NCBI GenBank assembly: GCA_013400975.1
Contig: WBMZ01010830.1
Span: 62,001-126,000 of the forward strand
DNA length: 64,000 nucleotides
Origin: Atrichornis clamosus
Lineage: Eukaryota > Chordata > Aves > Passeriformes > Menuridae
Direction: 5' to 3'
Shown: piece by piece, positions 11,201 to 25,797 of the stretch
How positions within the stretch are numbered: position 1 is the stretch's first letter
How the letters are laid out: each line of letters opens with the position of its first letter
The notes under the pieces: generated by a model
Told to the model about the DNA's origin: nothing
What the model saw: only the letters and a program-made list of their open reading frames with translations
Databases searched by the model: none
Program-made: the position numbers and the translations under genes

Positions 11201-14200
11201 TAGAGTCTATCAAGTGAAGTAAAATGGGGCCGAATTACAGCTTGTCTAACCTAGAATTAGATTGGGATCTTCCAAGGAATCACAGGGAGTTCAGTAGTAT
11301 AAAATATCTGTTCATATTCCTGCTTTTAAAACCCACACTGTTGAGTTTACTTCATAGCACTGAATCTGGGTGAGGAAATTATATCGAGAAAATAATTACT
11401 GGCAAGGCTTTGAGAAAGACTTTACACAGGTCTTCATTTGTTTATGAAGTTCTCTCCTGATTCCTGTCTATGCTGTAGTTAATTGCTGAGCAAGTCATCA
11501 GGATGAAGCTACCATTTTTTGCCCTATTATCAAAAGTTTTAAAGATGGCTGTGATGTCCCCTCTAACTCACTGGGTCTTTCTTGTATATTGATTGTTTAT
11601 CTCATGAGGATTTGATGAAATCATGCTCCCTCACCCTGGAGGGTTGGGCCTAAACTGAGCAGAGAGGAATTACAGGGTTTCAAGAAGCCCTCTCTTCAAA
11701 GTGTCCTCACAGCCATGAGTCAATGTTCCTTCAATTGATGCTGTATTTTCATAGCATTGTTCAGCTCTAATGATGAGAAGCTATTGCACAATTAAGATAG
11801 ATGCAGCCTTGTTTCCCTGCTTACTAATCTGAAGAAGCTGTTTTGCTTTATGTTTCACCTAACAAGAAGCGTAAGGTGGAGCTTTGAGAAGATGAGAACG
11901 TGTTCAGACCCATTTTCTGATGGAGTTTTTTCAGACGGCTCTGAAATCATATATGGCCATCATCCATCATTAACAGCAAGTTTCACTATTAGCAACTAAC
12001 TTCTCCATCAGCTGAGTAGCTTTTTGGTTAGGTGCTTGTACTGAAGTACAGACAAAAGAGAGGGATAGTATCACTCTGCCTTACTACACCTTCATTTTTA
12101 CACCTACTCAATTAGAATCACTTAGTTCTGCATTTTTAATCAGCTATCTCCTACTGCCCTGTAAGTGTTGCAGTAAAAAAATTTCTGAGGTTAAGGCTAC
12201 ATGTCATAACGCATTTTTCTCTAATTCAGAAAAAATGCAATTAAATAGAAATAAGAGTTATTTGTGGTCTAACTTCAGTCTAAACACACTATCTTTACTT
12301 GGAGAGCATTATAGCAACCAATATCTTTGTAGATCTTCTGAGGACATTCCTATCACTTCTGAAAAAGGCAAACCTTGGTGCCTTTGAAAAGTAAAGCAAT
12401 AATGTCTGTCATTTGCGTGAGTCTAATCTGGGGTCACAGTTAGACACTGATTTTAGTTTTCTATTATAATCCAACCTGGAAACAGTGGTGTTTCAGGAGC
12501 TGGTTTATAAGCAAATCAAAGAGGCTGACCCTACAGGCAGCAATACCCATCAGAGAGGTACTGCAGGGAACTTCATCTTGTTTGAAACAAATTAATGGGC
12601 TGTTCCTAAAATAGTGCAGTCTAAACGCTTGATTTGTACAATGGTGAAATTAAGAATTGAATGTGAATTCTGTCTTTTGTGGTTGATAAAAGAGTCAGTA
12701 CAGCATGCCAGGTGACAGAGAGGAACTGAATCCCCAGTAAGGGAATGAAAAAAAAAAAATAAATAAAGAGGGGCACAGTACAGCTTGTTAAAGAAAATCC
12801 TTTGAAGTCTAGCATATGGAACATGTCAGAGGCAGGGGAGAGAGAAGAAGATGCAGAGCAGAGGATGAGACACACACTTGAGGCCCACAGGGATTAGAGA
12901 TAGTGTGGAAGTCCATGGCAGAAACTGGAACAGGACATATAACTTACCTGGTACAAGAAACAATGGTTGGGAAAGGCAAAAAAGAAAGAGTCATGGCTTT
13001 CTATCGAGGATGTGGGAAATTGGTCCCATGTCAAAGCATCATCTAGTGACTTCCAAAAGCTACATTAGCTTCATCCTTCCCCTACATGTGTACACTGTCT
13101 ACCACAAGTGGTTCTTCTTATTTTATTTGGATTTTTTGGTGTTTCTATTGTTTTGGAGGCTTTTTAAATAGACTAATTTTTTTTTCAAGTCAGCTGAAAA
13201 GAGGATGTCTCTGTTCATGATAGATTTCAGAGCATCAAAACCTGTTTTCTTTCTATATCAGCACAAACGCAATATTACATTGACACTTTCCACATACGGA
13301 AAATTCTGTAAAAGAGACAACTGCTTTGAAAAATTGAAGGGGATTAAAAGTTGGATAATTCAAGGAAGAAAGCAGGCAGATAACCAGATGACCAGGGAAA
13401 GAAAATGGTTGTCCAAACTCTGCTCTGGACCGTAGCAAGATCTGCTTACTGTCACAAGATTTCACAAAATTATTCCATCTCACTAGCTTTTAATCCCAGG
13501 AAACGACTGTTTTCTGATGGTAAACTGAGCCACAGGAAAATATTCTCAATAAATTGAGAGCACAGACACATATGCAAGTGTGAGTTTGTATGTGTATGTG
13601 TATGTCAGTTATTTATGCTCACTCCCACTCAATCCAGCTCTGCCATCCTCCTGCTGGCTTTGGAAGTTGTGAGGTTGGTATTAGATGAGCATTACTGGTT
13701 GTGGTGGGATAAAATGAACAATAGGTACATCCAATAAATAAGTGGAATTGGATTAACATTGTAAGTCACTATTCTCATAAACTCCATGTGCAGAGACACT
13801 TCTCTGCCCATCCTTCCTCTCTTGAATCCATGTCCTTGCCACAAATAGAGTTAAAAATAGTCACTTGAGAAACAGATTAGGCCAGTTTACCCTTATTGCA
13901 GCTGCTGCCAGGTGGAAGCTTTCAGTTGCATCTGAAGAGTTGCAATCCTGTGAGATTTGCGAGTCCTTTAAATTTAGAAATAATTCAGTGAAGCAAGTGA
14001 AAATTATATAAGGAGGCGCAACAAGAACCTCCACAGCAAACCAAGGACCAGGGGAAAAACTTCACTGACAGAACAAGATTTTTCAGTTTTCATCACGATG
14101 GTTAGTCTGGTCATTAGAGTAACTTACTCATTACTGCACAGAGGCACTGCTAGATACCAGCTCAAAGAGATGACTGTATTTATCCTTTTGCCTCCAAACT

Positions 14201-15810
14201 GTGCAATCCCTGCCTTGAACTTCCACCTGAACTAGACCTGACTTCTTATAAATTGTGGCTTCCAGCTATTCAACTATTCTTGTTCTGAGGGACTGAATTA
14301 CCCACACAGAAGGTGCCATGCTGGGATTACAAATGCATTACCCACTGTGCCACAAGCTGGGGAGCATGATTATTAAGTATCAAAGACAGAGATTTTTATG
14401 GAGAAGAATGAGTCACAGAAGCAGTATGTTCTTTTCTTTCTCACTAAACAAAAGAAGAAAGACAGTGACAATTAAAATAAAACCATCCCTCCTTCTAAAC
14501 AGTAACATCCAACAGTGACAACCTAGTCAAAAATATATTTCTGTATGTTCCCTCACTATCAGTGTATGCCACTGAAGTGGCAGGAACCACCAGTGTGACA
14601 CTTTATAATAAAATTCCTCTATTTAACTGAGCAAAAAATTTGGAAAATAAGACAATTACTATTTTCTGCTGTTCACTATATAAATTTGGCATGTCTTCCA
14701 CTTACTACTATTCTCATATTTTCTCTTTCCTGTAAAAAAGTAATTGTTTGTATGTGGATATTTATTAGAAGTGAAACGTTTCTTCTTTATCTGATAGCCT
14801 TGAAAAATAGTGTGCATCAATCCCAGATGGTCTGATCAAGTTCGTGTGTTACTTTTATCATATCAGAGTAAGTGGAAATTCAGGAAAGGATTGGAAATTA
14901 CAGATACTGAAAGGCATAGCACTATAAAAGTAACATGAAAATACCAATCTGAAACTGTAAAAACTTCAGACTCACACCACGCTGAGGTTGTGTTAGGATT
15001 GCCACACTTGAATCTTGTGATACTAACAAATGCTGACCACTGAACCTACATTTTACACACTATTCCTTTGATTTAGAAGCCCAGATCCACTTCATCTCCT
15101 GCAAACCAGCTTGCTAGAGAAATGGCATTTATTTTTTTGCATTCAAACATCTATCTGCCAACAAAGTTTCTAAATAATTATATGCAACAACTTACTTTTT
15201 CAAGCCTACAATGGACATTGATTCAATCCTGCATCTCTAACTGTCTTTTCCACAGCAAAATATAAGCTGCTGCTATCATATTTGTTAATCTCTAGCTCTA
15301 CACAGCAGTGATATTAATGCCACTGTTTCATTTTCTGAATATCAGTTCTAAAGCAGGTGTGTAAAGATGGAAGGGTTTACGAGGAGCTCCTCTCTGGATG
15401 TGTGCATATATACTCACCACATTTTTAATGCCATTTTACAGGAGGTGTAGCATAGACAGACTACAGAAGGGCAATACAAACCAGGATGTGTTTAAATGAT
15501 GTAGGGGTCCCAGCAAAGTCATTTGACCGCGTGCCCTGTATGCAAAGCATGTGACTCAGCAAGGGATGTCTTCCCAAATTCCTTTTCCATTAAGAATGGG
15601 GTGTGGCAAGGAAAGCATGTGTGGCTGCTTTGGCAAAACTGTGTTAGCCAGATGAGATTGGGATGGCTGTGTTCTTTGGGTGGTAAAGCCAGTGACTAAG
15701 TTATGCTGGACATCCTGAATATGTATCAGCATGGCCTTTGCACCGCATTACACAGGCACTTCTGTACTGTCCCAAACGCAGCAAGAAACCCAGACCATTA
15801 CATTTTTTTG
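8258..15810. other. Long AT-rich stretch, no gene seen
   Basis: No exon, RNA gene or clear repeat was found over 7.5 kb. A run of T-rich simple sequence lies at about 9390-9426 and a short A run at about 12748-12760. The stretch 11510-11640 has a faint resemblance to the reverse complement of old CR1 3' ends ('gtgatgtcccctctaactc') but is too weak to call. Open frames (for example 12878-13171) are of chance length. Confidence 0.5.
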
Positions 15811-15836
15811 AACAAACAATTTTAAAATTATTTGTT
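15811..15836. repeat. 26-bp near-perfect AT-rich palindrome
   Basis: The arms around a central tttaaa read as each other's reverse complement at 24 of 26 positions. It could form a cruciform, or bind dimeric AT-hook or homeodomain-type proteins. No function can be assigned. Confidence 0.7.
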
Positions 15837-16047
15837 AACACAGATTTTTCACATGAAAAACAAGTTGTTTCACAAGATACATAAAGGGGAAAAAGTTACT
15901 TTGAACTTAATATAGCCTTTTTAGACCAAACAGTGTATTTGCAGCAAGATACAGGCATTTTAAGATTAGCCATTTTAGTACAACATCCCTTCTACAAGTT
16001 TGCTAGTTTTGCAAGCTAGCAATAATGAAATTGCCATTTTTATTAGT

Positions 16048-16062
16048 GATGATGATGATGAT
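16048..16062. repeat. (GAT)5 microsatellite
   Basis: Five uninterrupted GAT units in non-coding DNA. Confidence 0.9.
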
Positions 16063-18204
16063 GTGAGAAAGAAGGAATTAACACTTATTTCTAAAGTCTA
16101 ACATTGGTGTATGTAGAATAGCAATTATAAGGAAAATAATTTATAAACGTCATTAAAAAATATATGGTGTGGTCCTGGAAGCAATTCAGGGGTTAAGGAA
16201 GGTAAAAAAACCTGATCCATCTTTTGAAAAGTGACGGGTTCTGAACTTTGAAAACGCCTGTGCTGATTTGTTAAATTTTGATTACGTACTTGAATGAAGT
16301 GTTGTTGTTATATTCATGATTGCAGTCCTCCTCACTTCTTCCTCATAGCTTATCTCCTGTCTTCTGTGCAATTTTTTACATACAAGGTTCACAATGGGAA
16401 CTCAATGTGTGGAGCAGCTGCAAAGTTGGAGCCAAGAATAAAAAGAAAGAATTAACCATACTTAATATTCTTTTGCTTTTGAAAACCTTTCAGCTTAAAG
16501 TATTAAAGAATATGTCTATATTTTTTAATACCTATTTTGATTTAATTGATCTTTCAATACTATTTAAGGGCAAGAGCAGGGCAGACTCCTTCCTGTCCAG
16601 ATGATAGGGATAAAGGTACACAGTTTGCACAGGAGTTGTTTATATGGGACGACTAGTAATTTTGAGGAGCAATGGATTATAAAAGGCTACATGAAGCCCA
16701 AGATGAACAGTTCCTGCATGGTGAGACAGCAAAAGAAGTCAGTTTCTTGGAAAGGGGGACAGTTGGAACACACTGCTGACACTTAAGAGTGTTCCTGAGA
16801 CTCAAATGCCAGGCTTGGTCTAAGCATGTGTAATACATCCACTGTTGGCTTTAAAATCTTGTACACTTTTAAGTGAACGCCTGCTTCTTTCTCACCAACT
16901 CCCTGATAGAGGCTCTTTCTAGTGAAGTCTGACTATTCTGTAGGAGTGGGTCAACAATGTCAGTTTTTCTATAAGCCTTTGAAACTGTAGTTTGATTCTA
17001 AAAAGGAACTTTCTTAACATGGGATTTTCTCCTCCTTTAGAACTCTATTGGTATTCAATTATAGCAATTTCTTTTCTTTTGTCAAATAGTAATTTTTAGT
17101 GTTTCTTTCTGATTATAGTTTTGCAAAGCAGGTAATAGAGAGGGAAACTGGATTCTGTTCCATCTTGTGCATCTTCAGCAGAACTCATGACAACATCCAG
17201 TCAGCCATGAGGGAATAAATTTACAGAAAATACCAAATTTGCACAAGTTCCATGGAGGACTTTTATTGCTTTAACGATATGTCTACCTGTGTGCAGTACA
17301 ACACACAGTTCCTGCAAAATATTCTTCAAGACTTTCATGACAGAGGCATCCAGACTGCAGTCCTGTCCTTGGCAAGCATGTCATAAACTTCTCTATACAG
17401 ATGGCGTTACCTCAGGAAGAGGCAATTCTAGGGATTTTTCAAGGAAATTTCTGAAAACTTTTCATGCTTTAAAAACAAATTTCTTCATTAGAAACACATT
17501 CATTTTACAAAGAACTTAGCAAGAAAAGGCATGTATTCAGAGATTTCTGTTCAAAATGAAAAGAAATTCACTCAGTAGTAGTCAGGACACTGGCAAGACC
17601 TAGAAGATGCAAATTCATGAATTTTCTATGCTGAAGTCACTACATGAATAAAATGAATTCACAGCATTTTAATACATGTCAGGTGAGTGGATTTGCAGCC
17701 AATCTTTTTTATATAGGTGTTTGTCAGGTTCACATGTTATACAAAGCAAAACCATTTAAAAATTCGTCAGCCCTGAAGAGAATGTTCTGACTTGCTGACT
17801 GGGCTGCTCTAGCTGTTTTTCTCAGCAGCTTTACCCCAGCTAAGTTCTAATGTTGGTGCTGCAATAAAAGCTGGTAGATGTTACCTCTCCAGTACCAGAA
17901 CCGTTTCTCCACCAGCCTATGGTCCGGTTTTACTTTAAGCCCTTTTGCTGGGGCCTAATTGACTAATACACAGTAGGAGGACATGGCACATGTAAGACCA
18001 GTGAGATCCTGTTTCACAGATTTCGATTGTGCATTCACAGGATAATAGAGCAGCTTAATTAACCTTCTGGAAACTGATGCAGATTAGTTGTCTGATTATT
18101 TTACCTCTGCAGGTACCTAAACTGCAAATCTGCTATTTTGTGACTATATTTGCAAATGCCCCTAATGGGCCTAACTCCCCTTCAATAGACACACACTTCA
18201 ACGC
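16063..18204. other. AT-rich unique DNA, no gene seen
   Basis: No gene or repeat is recognised. Open frames at 16320-16604, 16601-16786 and 17289-17519 show no motif and no splice context. Confidence 0.5.
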
Positions 18205-18232
18205 ACTCTCTCCAAAGTCCCAATTCTCATGA
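18205..18232 (+). repeat. 28-bp block shared with 26859-26886
   Basis: The block around 'aaagtccca' and 'ttctcatga' matches 26859-26886 at 25 of 28 positions in the same orientation. On the minus strand both copies translate to a shared GTLER-type peptide, but no known protein is recognised. Probably two fragments of an unidentified dispersed repeat. Confidence 0.45.
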
Positions 18233-18599
18233 CAGAGAAATCCTTCTCTAATAGTTGCTCCACAATCCATTTTCTGCTCCCCCATGTCATTTGAGCATCT
18301 GCTTTGCTGACACTGCCAGACTTGAAAAATTTCAGCATCAACTTAGTGAAAGTTGATGAATATTTCCTGAGGATATTATGATTGCTTGCCAAATAGCAGA
18401 GACAATACAGTACTTTAATGTTTCATAATGAAATTTTAAATTGTGAATAGAAATGGAGTCTGGCTCCTCCTCCTTCAGAGATGAGCCTATGTCCATCACT
18501 TCATTTGGCCTCAGTAACTCAAAACAGTATTTCTCTTTGTCGTTGGTCAACCGTAGCTGGATGCCAGTTGCCCACCAAGCCATTCTATCATTTTCTGGC
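18233..18599. other. Spacer between the shared block and LTR-A copy 2
   Basis: No gene or repeat is recognised. The minus-strand frames at 18198-18392 and 18338-18652 show no known domain. Confidence 0.4.
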
Positions 18600-19022
18600 A
18601 TGGAGCTCTCCAAGGGCTGCAGGTGGATCTCTGCTCCACCATGGTCCTCCATGGGCTGCAGAGGCTCAGCTGCCTCACCATGTTCTGCACCACAGACTAC
18701 AGGGGAATCTCTGCCCTGGCGCCCGGAGCACCTCCTCCTGCTCCCTGCTCACTGACCTTGGTGTCTGCAGAGCTGTTTCTCTCATGTTCTCACTCTTCTC
18801 CCTTCAGCTGCAGTTGCAGTGCTTTCCTCCCCCCTTCTTAAACACATTACTCCAGAGACGCCACCACTGTCGCTGACAGGCTCAGCCTTGGCCAGCAGTG
18901 GTTCCTTCCTGGAGCCAGCTGGCATTGGCTCTGTCAGACACTGGGGAAACTTCCAACAGCTTCTCATAGAAGCCAACCTTCTAGTGTCCCTGCTACCACA
19001 GCCTTGCCACACAAACCAAATA
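18600..19022 (-). mobile_element. LTR-A copy 2, truncated
   Basis: A partial copy of the same ERV LTR family as at 1-595 and 57646-58787, with sense on the minus strand. The 5' end lies near 19022 and the copy breaks off near 18600, so only about the first 420 of some 1,100 bases remain. Shared blocks include 'gggctgcaggtggatctctgct', 'gtcctccatgggctgcag', 'cactgaccttggtgtctgcag', the TATA-like segment (about 18832-18850), 'ggctcagccttggccagcagtgg' and 'cagcttctcatagaagccaac'. Open frames at 18453-18876 and 18782-19037 are by-products of this repeat. Confidence 0.75.
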
Positions 19023-22000
19023 AGCTCTTCATTTTAAAACTCCCCTCTATCCCCTTTCAAATATATTTTCATGAAAAAATGTCTCTTCAGGTGAGGGCAC
19101 TGCCCATCAGCTGCTATGACATCTCACAGTACCCTCAGTCACTTGGATGGTAGCTGCAGTAATTATGAAGTACTTGGTTTTTTAATATCATTAGAAACAT
19201 TTTTAACTTTTTAAGTGCAAAACATATTTAGTAATAAAGCATTGCAAAGAAGAAAGCAAAAGGTTTACTGTAAGAAAAATTTACTCCTTTGAAATATTTT
19301 CCGTTAGCATGTTTTAAACACGGAATTCTGTTGGAACAGACCTGTTTTACAAACAGCTCCCTTTTCACCAGTCTGTTTGTCACTTAGATTATGACTTACC
19401 TGAAGTTTCCCCTTCAGTGTTAAGTCTCTCCAACATCTTACTGCATTGATTAAAGGGAGACCAGCCCATTATCCCTCTCATGGTCTGGTCTCTGTTTATT
19501 TTGTCTAAACGCTTCTTTAAAGGGTTTGTAATTCCAGTGTCACTCTCTGGCAGTTTACAGCTCATGCTACGATTTTCCAGGCGTCACTCAAAAATGTAAC
19601 ATATTAGCAGAGAGAGCAGCTCCATCACACACAAGATTTGGCGCTAAATTGTGAGGTACCAATTTCTGTACCACTCTGCCAGATGGTATATTCCTGCTTT
19701 CCCTACACACTTTCCTGGCAGTCCTAACTGGCTTTTCATGTCATTGGAAAAAATCTGCCCTTTTTTCAGTTTTTGTAAGAAGTAAAAGTACATTACATAA
19801 GTTTTACCAAACAGACTTTTTTTGGTAAAGCAATAAAGAAGAATAAGTATATCTGGCAATTAATTAAGACAGCTAGAAGAAACCTATCAATTTCAGCCCT
19901 TTCATCTGGCTCTCAACAAAAGAGATATGTCCAGATGACAAGCATTTCTTTCTTCCTCATATAAAAACATTAGGTTTACTGTATGTACATGGAAAAAAAA
20001 TCTAGTTACAATCTCGGGCTAGTGTATGCAGCACATTAGGTCTATCCTTCCAGAAGCTTTAATTTGTATGTCTGTTTTCTGGAAACTTTCTTAACTCAGC
20101 TAAGAAAATATTCCAGGTTCTGCTTGTGTAAATGCCTCTTGGATCATTAAATTAGTCCTGTATATCAAACACAGTCCTGTTAGAAGCCTCACTTATGATT
20201 TTGATCTCACACCACTGTTACACCAACCCAACCAACAGATCAGAAACAAGAACAAGAAATCAGAAATTCCTTGTCTTTTGACAGTAAGTAGCTTTTTTTA
20301 AAATAAGATTAATTCCACGAGTCTCAATGGAAATTATCCTGATGAACAAGATATTTATTGGCCAAACTGCATTATTTTATGGCCCTGATCCAGTGGACAA
20401 CCTAAGCATGTGCTTACTTTTAGCATGAGAGTATTATCATTGGTTTCAGTACAACTTCACATATTTAAAGCTAAGCTGTGTTTAAGTGCTTTGCTGGATT
20501 GTGGCCTGTTTCTTCTGTCAGTAACAGGAACTTAATGGAGATTTTAGCTGCTATGGAGAGATGATATAAGTTTAAACAACTGAGAAAGATCAGACCGCAT
20601 ATGACTGCTGAGTTCTATCAACCCTTTATGTATTTTAGATTACAGTACATGTTCTCGTCTTAGAAACTGCAAGTACAGTTTTCTTATTGAATGAAGTTTA
20701 TTTACTTCTTTGTCACAAGCGTCCTGGATAGTGTCTTTATTCATAGGCACTTCCAAACTCAACATATATGACCATTGTTATTGTGGAATAGCTGTTCCTC
20801 TGGCTGATCTTGTAACCGATAAGGACTGAAAGATTCAGAATGAGACTCAGAGGCTTTGTTTTGGTATTTCTATATATGACATAGTGAAAATTTTCTGCAT
20901 CCTAGTTTATCTCCACCACACAGGTGTACACCAGGTCTCAGATATGTCTTGCTAGTAAAAGAATATTTCTTTATGAGATTTTTTTCTGTGTGGGTTTCCT
21001 AGGACAGAGATTTAATAAATGAGCTTCACAGCTGTCTACTGTAGTGACTGAATGCTTTAAGCACTTAGAGGGAGATTTGCAGCCTAAGATTTGCAGCTTG
21101 TAACTGTGCTGTTGGGTGACTTTGCTTCTATGGTCATACTGTTATCACATTTGAAAAAGGGCTTGAAGGTGGACTGGTGAGCACTGGCAGATTATCATTA
21201 TTATATTCTTTATTATAATGTGCTTTACAATTATTAGAAAAGGCGACAGCAATTCACTTATACTTTCTACTTCATCTTCTCCACATTACCTCCCAGGGAC
21301 ATTATGAATTGAAGTTGCACAGTTATATAAGTGTCTATAAAGTTGTACAAATTACCAGAGACTGTTATCTGCCATAACTAAGTTGCTGAAACGACACATT
21401 TCTGTAATGATCATAGTCATGAAACCTCAGAAAGACCATTGGATCCAGACACCAAGAAGCACTTTATAGAAAAATAGGAAAATGCACGTATCACTTCTGG
21501 TGGCTCCAGCAAATTTCTAAGGTAATATTACACCCTATATACCAGATATAGGATATATGAGACCATGTAAAGCACCTCTGCAGTACTGCTGCTCTATTTC
21601 CTCTACTCGACTGCCAGACTATCTATGCATAACAATATATTTTATTGGGAAGGCTTTCCCTGTGGTCACCTGAATACTGTCATACTTCAAAATAGAGCAC
21701 ACTTAGAAATTATGTGCGGCTGAGAGGCAGCTACAGATATCTTATTTCTAATGAAAAAGCCTTCTGTGTAATGCTTGTGAGGCATACAAGTCTGGATATA
21801 CTTGAAAAATTAGACCACTGCGTGGGCTTCACAAACTGCTGTCTACTGAATATCTTGAGGCTAGATTTATGTTGCTGCATCAACTCAGGTGATGAGTTTT
21901 TAGGTCTTGGCATTCATATGACCAGACTGCAAAGCTGTACCTGTGCTGTTGTGTCAGTCCAAGTGGGGCATTCACCTGTATGTTGCTGTTTTTCACATGA

Positions 22001-25000
22001 CCAGGTCACATAGTCCTTGTTCTGATGCATTAAGACAAAAATAATCCACCCCTGCTCACTGCTCAAGAAATCTTCTGAGAGTCTGATATGTGGGGCTGGC
22101 ACTGTAAAAAGGCCCTGAAAAACTGTTACATCTCCATGCTTTTTAGTTGTGTCCTCATCAACACATTTGAGCATGTAATATGTCCCCATTTATAAGTTGA
22201 AAACATTGCTAAACTCATGCTTGGTGAGGTGAAAAATTAGTAGCAAGTATCCAAGTCTAAGTTTACTCTGAAGTGAAGTGGAATCTTAATTCTTGAGTTC
22301 TTTAGGGAAATGTTGCCCCACCAGGCTTCCAGGCCATGTGGCGAACATTGGCCCTTGAGTTCCTTTTTAATACTGAAAGCTATAATCATGCAAGATATCT
22401 TTGTTGTCAACAAGGACACAGCAGAGACGCAGCACTACTTTTTATAGACTTTTCAACTTGGCATGCTCCTGCTCCACAAATCAAACTGATGGCTTGTTGA
22501 AAAATGTATTTTTTGTGTCTATAAATCTTGTCTCACAAAGCTGTTGATACAGGTACAATTTAGAGATGGAACAGGAAACCTGGTGACTGAAATGTCCTTC
22601 TGACCTTCAGTATTTGAACATCATAAATTTTTCATTCCTATGAAACATATTTTTATGTGACATAAAATTAATGGACTTAGTTAAAAATATATACATTATA
22701 GATTATTTGTAAGAAAGCTAAAGCAATACATCTATCTCTAAAGCAATAGCTAAAGCTATGTGCTGCATAGCTTTCTACAGGACTTGAGAACAATGCAGTG
22801 CTTAAAGTTACAATAGGATTAATATCAATCTTAACTTGATGGCTTGGGTAAAATAAACAGAAAAAATTTCACAATATCACAATTTGTTAATAAAGGCAGT
22901 GATAAAACAGTCTGGCTATCTTCTCCTGTACTGAAGAAAATGAGTGCCAAAGTGTAAAACACAGACCAACAGTTGCTACACTTAAGAAAGAATATTTTTC
23001 TCATGCAGAGAATATTCCACTCATGACAGCATCAACTGAGAACAAATGGGTTGTGCGAAAAGCAGCAGTAAGAAGAGAAAAAAGCAATTCAAAATGTAAT
23101 TTAGGTTTCTATAAATTTTCATGGTATGTATAACAAGGAAAAGCATTAATCTCCAAAACGAGAATGAGATCCTAAACTACATATGCACAAGTTTTTGATC
23201 CAAAAATATATTTACTCACCTCTTGAAAAGGAACATTTAACAAAGCAAAGCTGAATTCTGAATAGAAACAAACACAGTCTTAGTGGCTTTCAATGATAAT
23301 TTTAATCTAGGAACCAATACTTTCAAATATATACGAACGTGATAAAATAATTCTAAAGCATCTGACCAAAATTGGTTTGATCCGTCATTGAGTAAAGTCC
23401 AGGAGCATAGAGGATTCATTCAAGACATTGTTGAATTCTCCTTTTGGGAGCATAACTTACATATATTGACAAACGAATATAATGAGCAAAGCACTTGACT
23501 GATTTCTACCAATGTTAATGATTAATAAATCCTAAAGATTTAAGATATTATTATAAAATACTACAAGTGAGAAAAAACCAAAAACTCCACATTCCACATG
23601 TATTCTACTGCCTAAAGACAGCTTAGTTTTTAACTTGTTTCTGTTTTTGCTTTGATTAGTCACTGGCAAATAATGCAGAGATCTGGCTCATGAATATGTC
23701 TTTGCATGCTTTGTTTGCATGCTAAAATGCTGCACATTTTTCAGAAAATCTACACATAGTTTATGCTGGTTTCAGCATAAACAAAGTTTATCTGAAATTT
23801 TTGTGAGAATAATGATCAGCTTTTTAGGTTCCTGGCAGAGCTGAGCCATGAGGTTTTCTAATCAAGAAATCAGAAAAAATTAAAGAAAATTTTGCTTCCT
23901 TGGATGTGTTGCCTACCATCTTGATGCTTTCATATACAGACTAAAAGTACAGGTAAAATTAGTAAGATGTTTTTTAATAAACACAGTTTCCATGCTTGTT
24001 GGTCAACCACACCCTTCTACTCCTTGATGCAGAACATTTTTGACAAACTCCTTCCCATGTGCTGTTGAGATGTAGGAAACATTGACTTTTTCTTCATTCT
24101 TATCTTAGTGAAAAATGGAACAGAAGATAGTCTGAGTTACATATCTTATGGTAATGGCTCTGTGATATAAATTATATCTTCCCTCTCTTGAATGAAGCCA
24201 GATAGTTACTTATACAATAAGGTGATTCAGTTTTTCTTAAGAATATGTGACCAACTGATTGGTTGAAATGTCTACACTTTTCTGTTTCTGTGTTCTGTAA
24301 ATGATCAAGCATAGCTTCAAAAAATCGTAATAGTAATTCTCCATATTATCTTCATAACAGTAATTATCTATATTATCTTCATAATACACTCCTCTTGACA
24401 TTTTACAGGCAAAATAAGTTGCAAATGTGTCTGATTGTTCCTCAAGCCTTCTACAAAAAGAACACTTGCTGAGAATAAGTATCAATCCTGTGTCCTTGGA
24501 GACCTCTTAGACCTCCATGGTAGGATTCATTGTACTGATCTTTAATGCCTGGAGGGTAGAGAGTGTTTTTTAGCTGGCTTTCTAGATTCCACTTATAATA
24601 AATGGCAAGAACTGGGCATCTGCATTCAGCAGTTGAAGCACTATGAAAGTAATATTCAAAATAGGCCACAAGAACTGTGCCTAGAACCGCTACTTTTCTC
24701 TACTGACTGGAGTAAATAAGACTTTAAATTTAGACTTTGTATTTAGATCAAATGTATGCCTCCATCTTTCATCAAATAAATTCTAACCCCATCCTTTCCC
24801 AATGACCTCTAAAGTCATGATTAATGCAACTTGTAATCATAGTCGTTAGTATTCAAATACTTGATTTTCTATTATTACCACTATTAGAACATTTGTTTGC
24901 TGATTCTCCTAATTTGTATCTGTTGCTGGGAGGTGTTTAGATATATTGTTAATAGAGCATCTCAAAGGCTTTTCATCCTATACTTTGCATATATTGCCAG

Positions 25001-25797
25001 GATATGTTTTCTCTCTTTCTGTTCTCTTCATGTGTGGAAGCACATGAAGGAGAAAAGAGAGGAACTAAGTGCAGAGAGCATGCCCTCTGAATGGACAGCC
25101 ACGAGTCAGATGTGTACTTTGTGCAGATTCTGCTGTTTATTGTATGATAACCTTATGATAGGAAAACAATTTCTCATGTACATACAATTCACTTATAGAA
25201 TTCTATATTTGAATGATTTCTTTCAACCTAGTGGATATGGGAACAGTTTACACTTCAACAGCCTATGTGAACAAGGAATGGCATTTGGTTGAGTACCATT
25301 CAAGCACACAGAGATCTAAAGAGCATTTCATCCTACTGTGCTCATATAGGATAAATAGAAATTAAAAAACTCACAATGCTTAGTGACACCTTTCCAGATC
25401 ACCTTTCTTGTTTCTCATTTAGGAACTCATGTAATAATGCATCTCTTCTAATTGTACCTTGAGGGGATGGAAAAGAGAGAAAGGAAGTGATTCTGGCAAA
25501 ATTCTAGTCTCACAAGAAGAAAAGACAAAATAAAAAAGAGTTTCTTATTACAAAGCAGTGTATTGAATATCACACAGGCTCTTTGCTTGAGGTACCAAAG
25601 AAGCAGCCACCTGCAATGTGCTGTGATAGCCTGTGTAGGAAGTCTGTACTATGAGTTGAAGGGTCAACTAGACCATTGCCATAAGCATACTCAAGGGTCC
25701 TGTGCAATCAATTCAGTGTCTTGGTTCTAGCATCAGTATATTCCAGTCTCAGAGTAACCACACCATTCCTATAAGCTTCTAGCCCAAGAATTTGGAT
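19023..25797. other. Long AT-rich stretch, no gene seen
   Basis: No exon, RNA gene or dated repeat could be supported over 6.8 kb. The longest frame (24897-25292, plus, 131 codons) is rich in hydrophobic residues but shows no domain and sits in AT-rich DNA where such frames occur by chance. One hairpin is listed separately. Confidence 0.5.
23759..23782. repeat. 10-bp stem, 4-base loop hairpin
   Basis: gtttatgctg and cagcataaac are exact reverse complements separated by gttt. A 10-base word (tttgcatgct) occurs twice just upstream (23701-23710 and 23714-23723). No function can be assigned. Confidence 0.7.

Noticed and set aside
11510..11640. Faint CR1-like words ('gtgatgtcccctctaactc')
   Set aside because: Only one short stretch fits the family pattern and the flanks do not follow the expected order.
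14005..14232. TATATAAGG followed about 90 bases later by ATG and a 44-codon frame
   Set aside because: No supporting core elements, splice sites, CpG signal or known peptide. Expected by chance in AT-rich DNA.
24897..25292. 131-codon hydrophobic frame that could pass for a membrane protein
   Set aside because: T-rich DNA gives hydrophobic codons by default. No start context, splice sites or family similarity.
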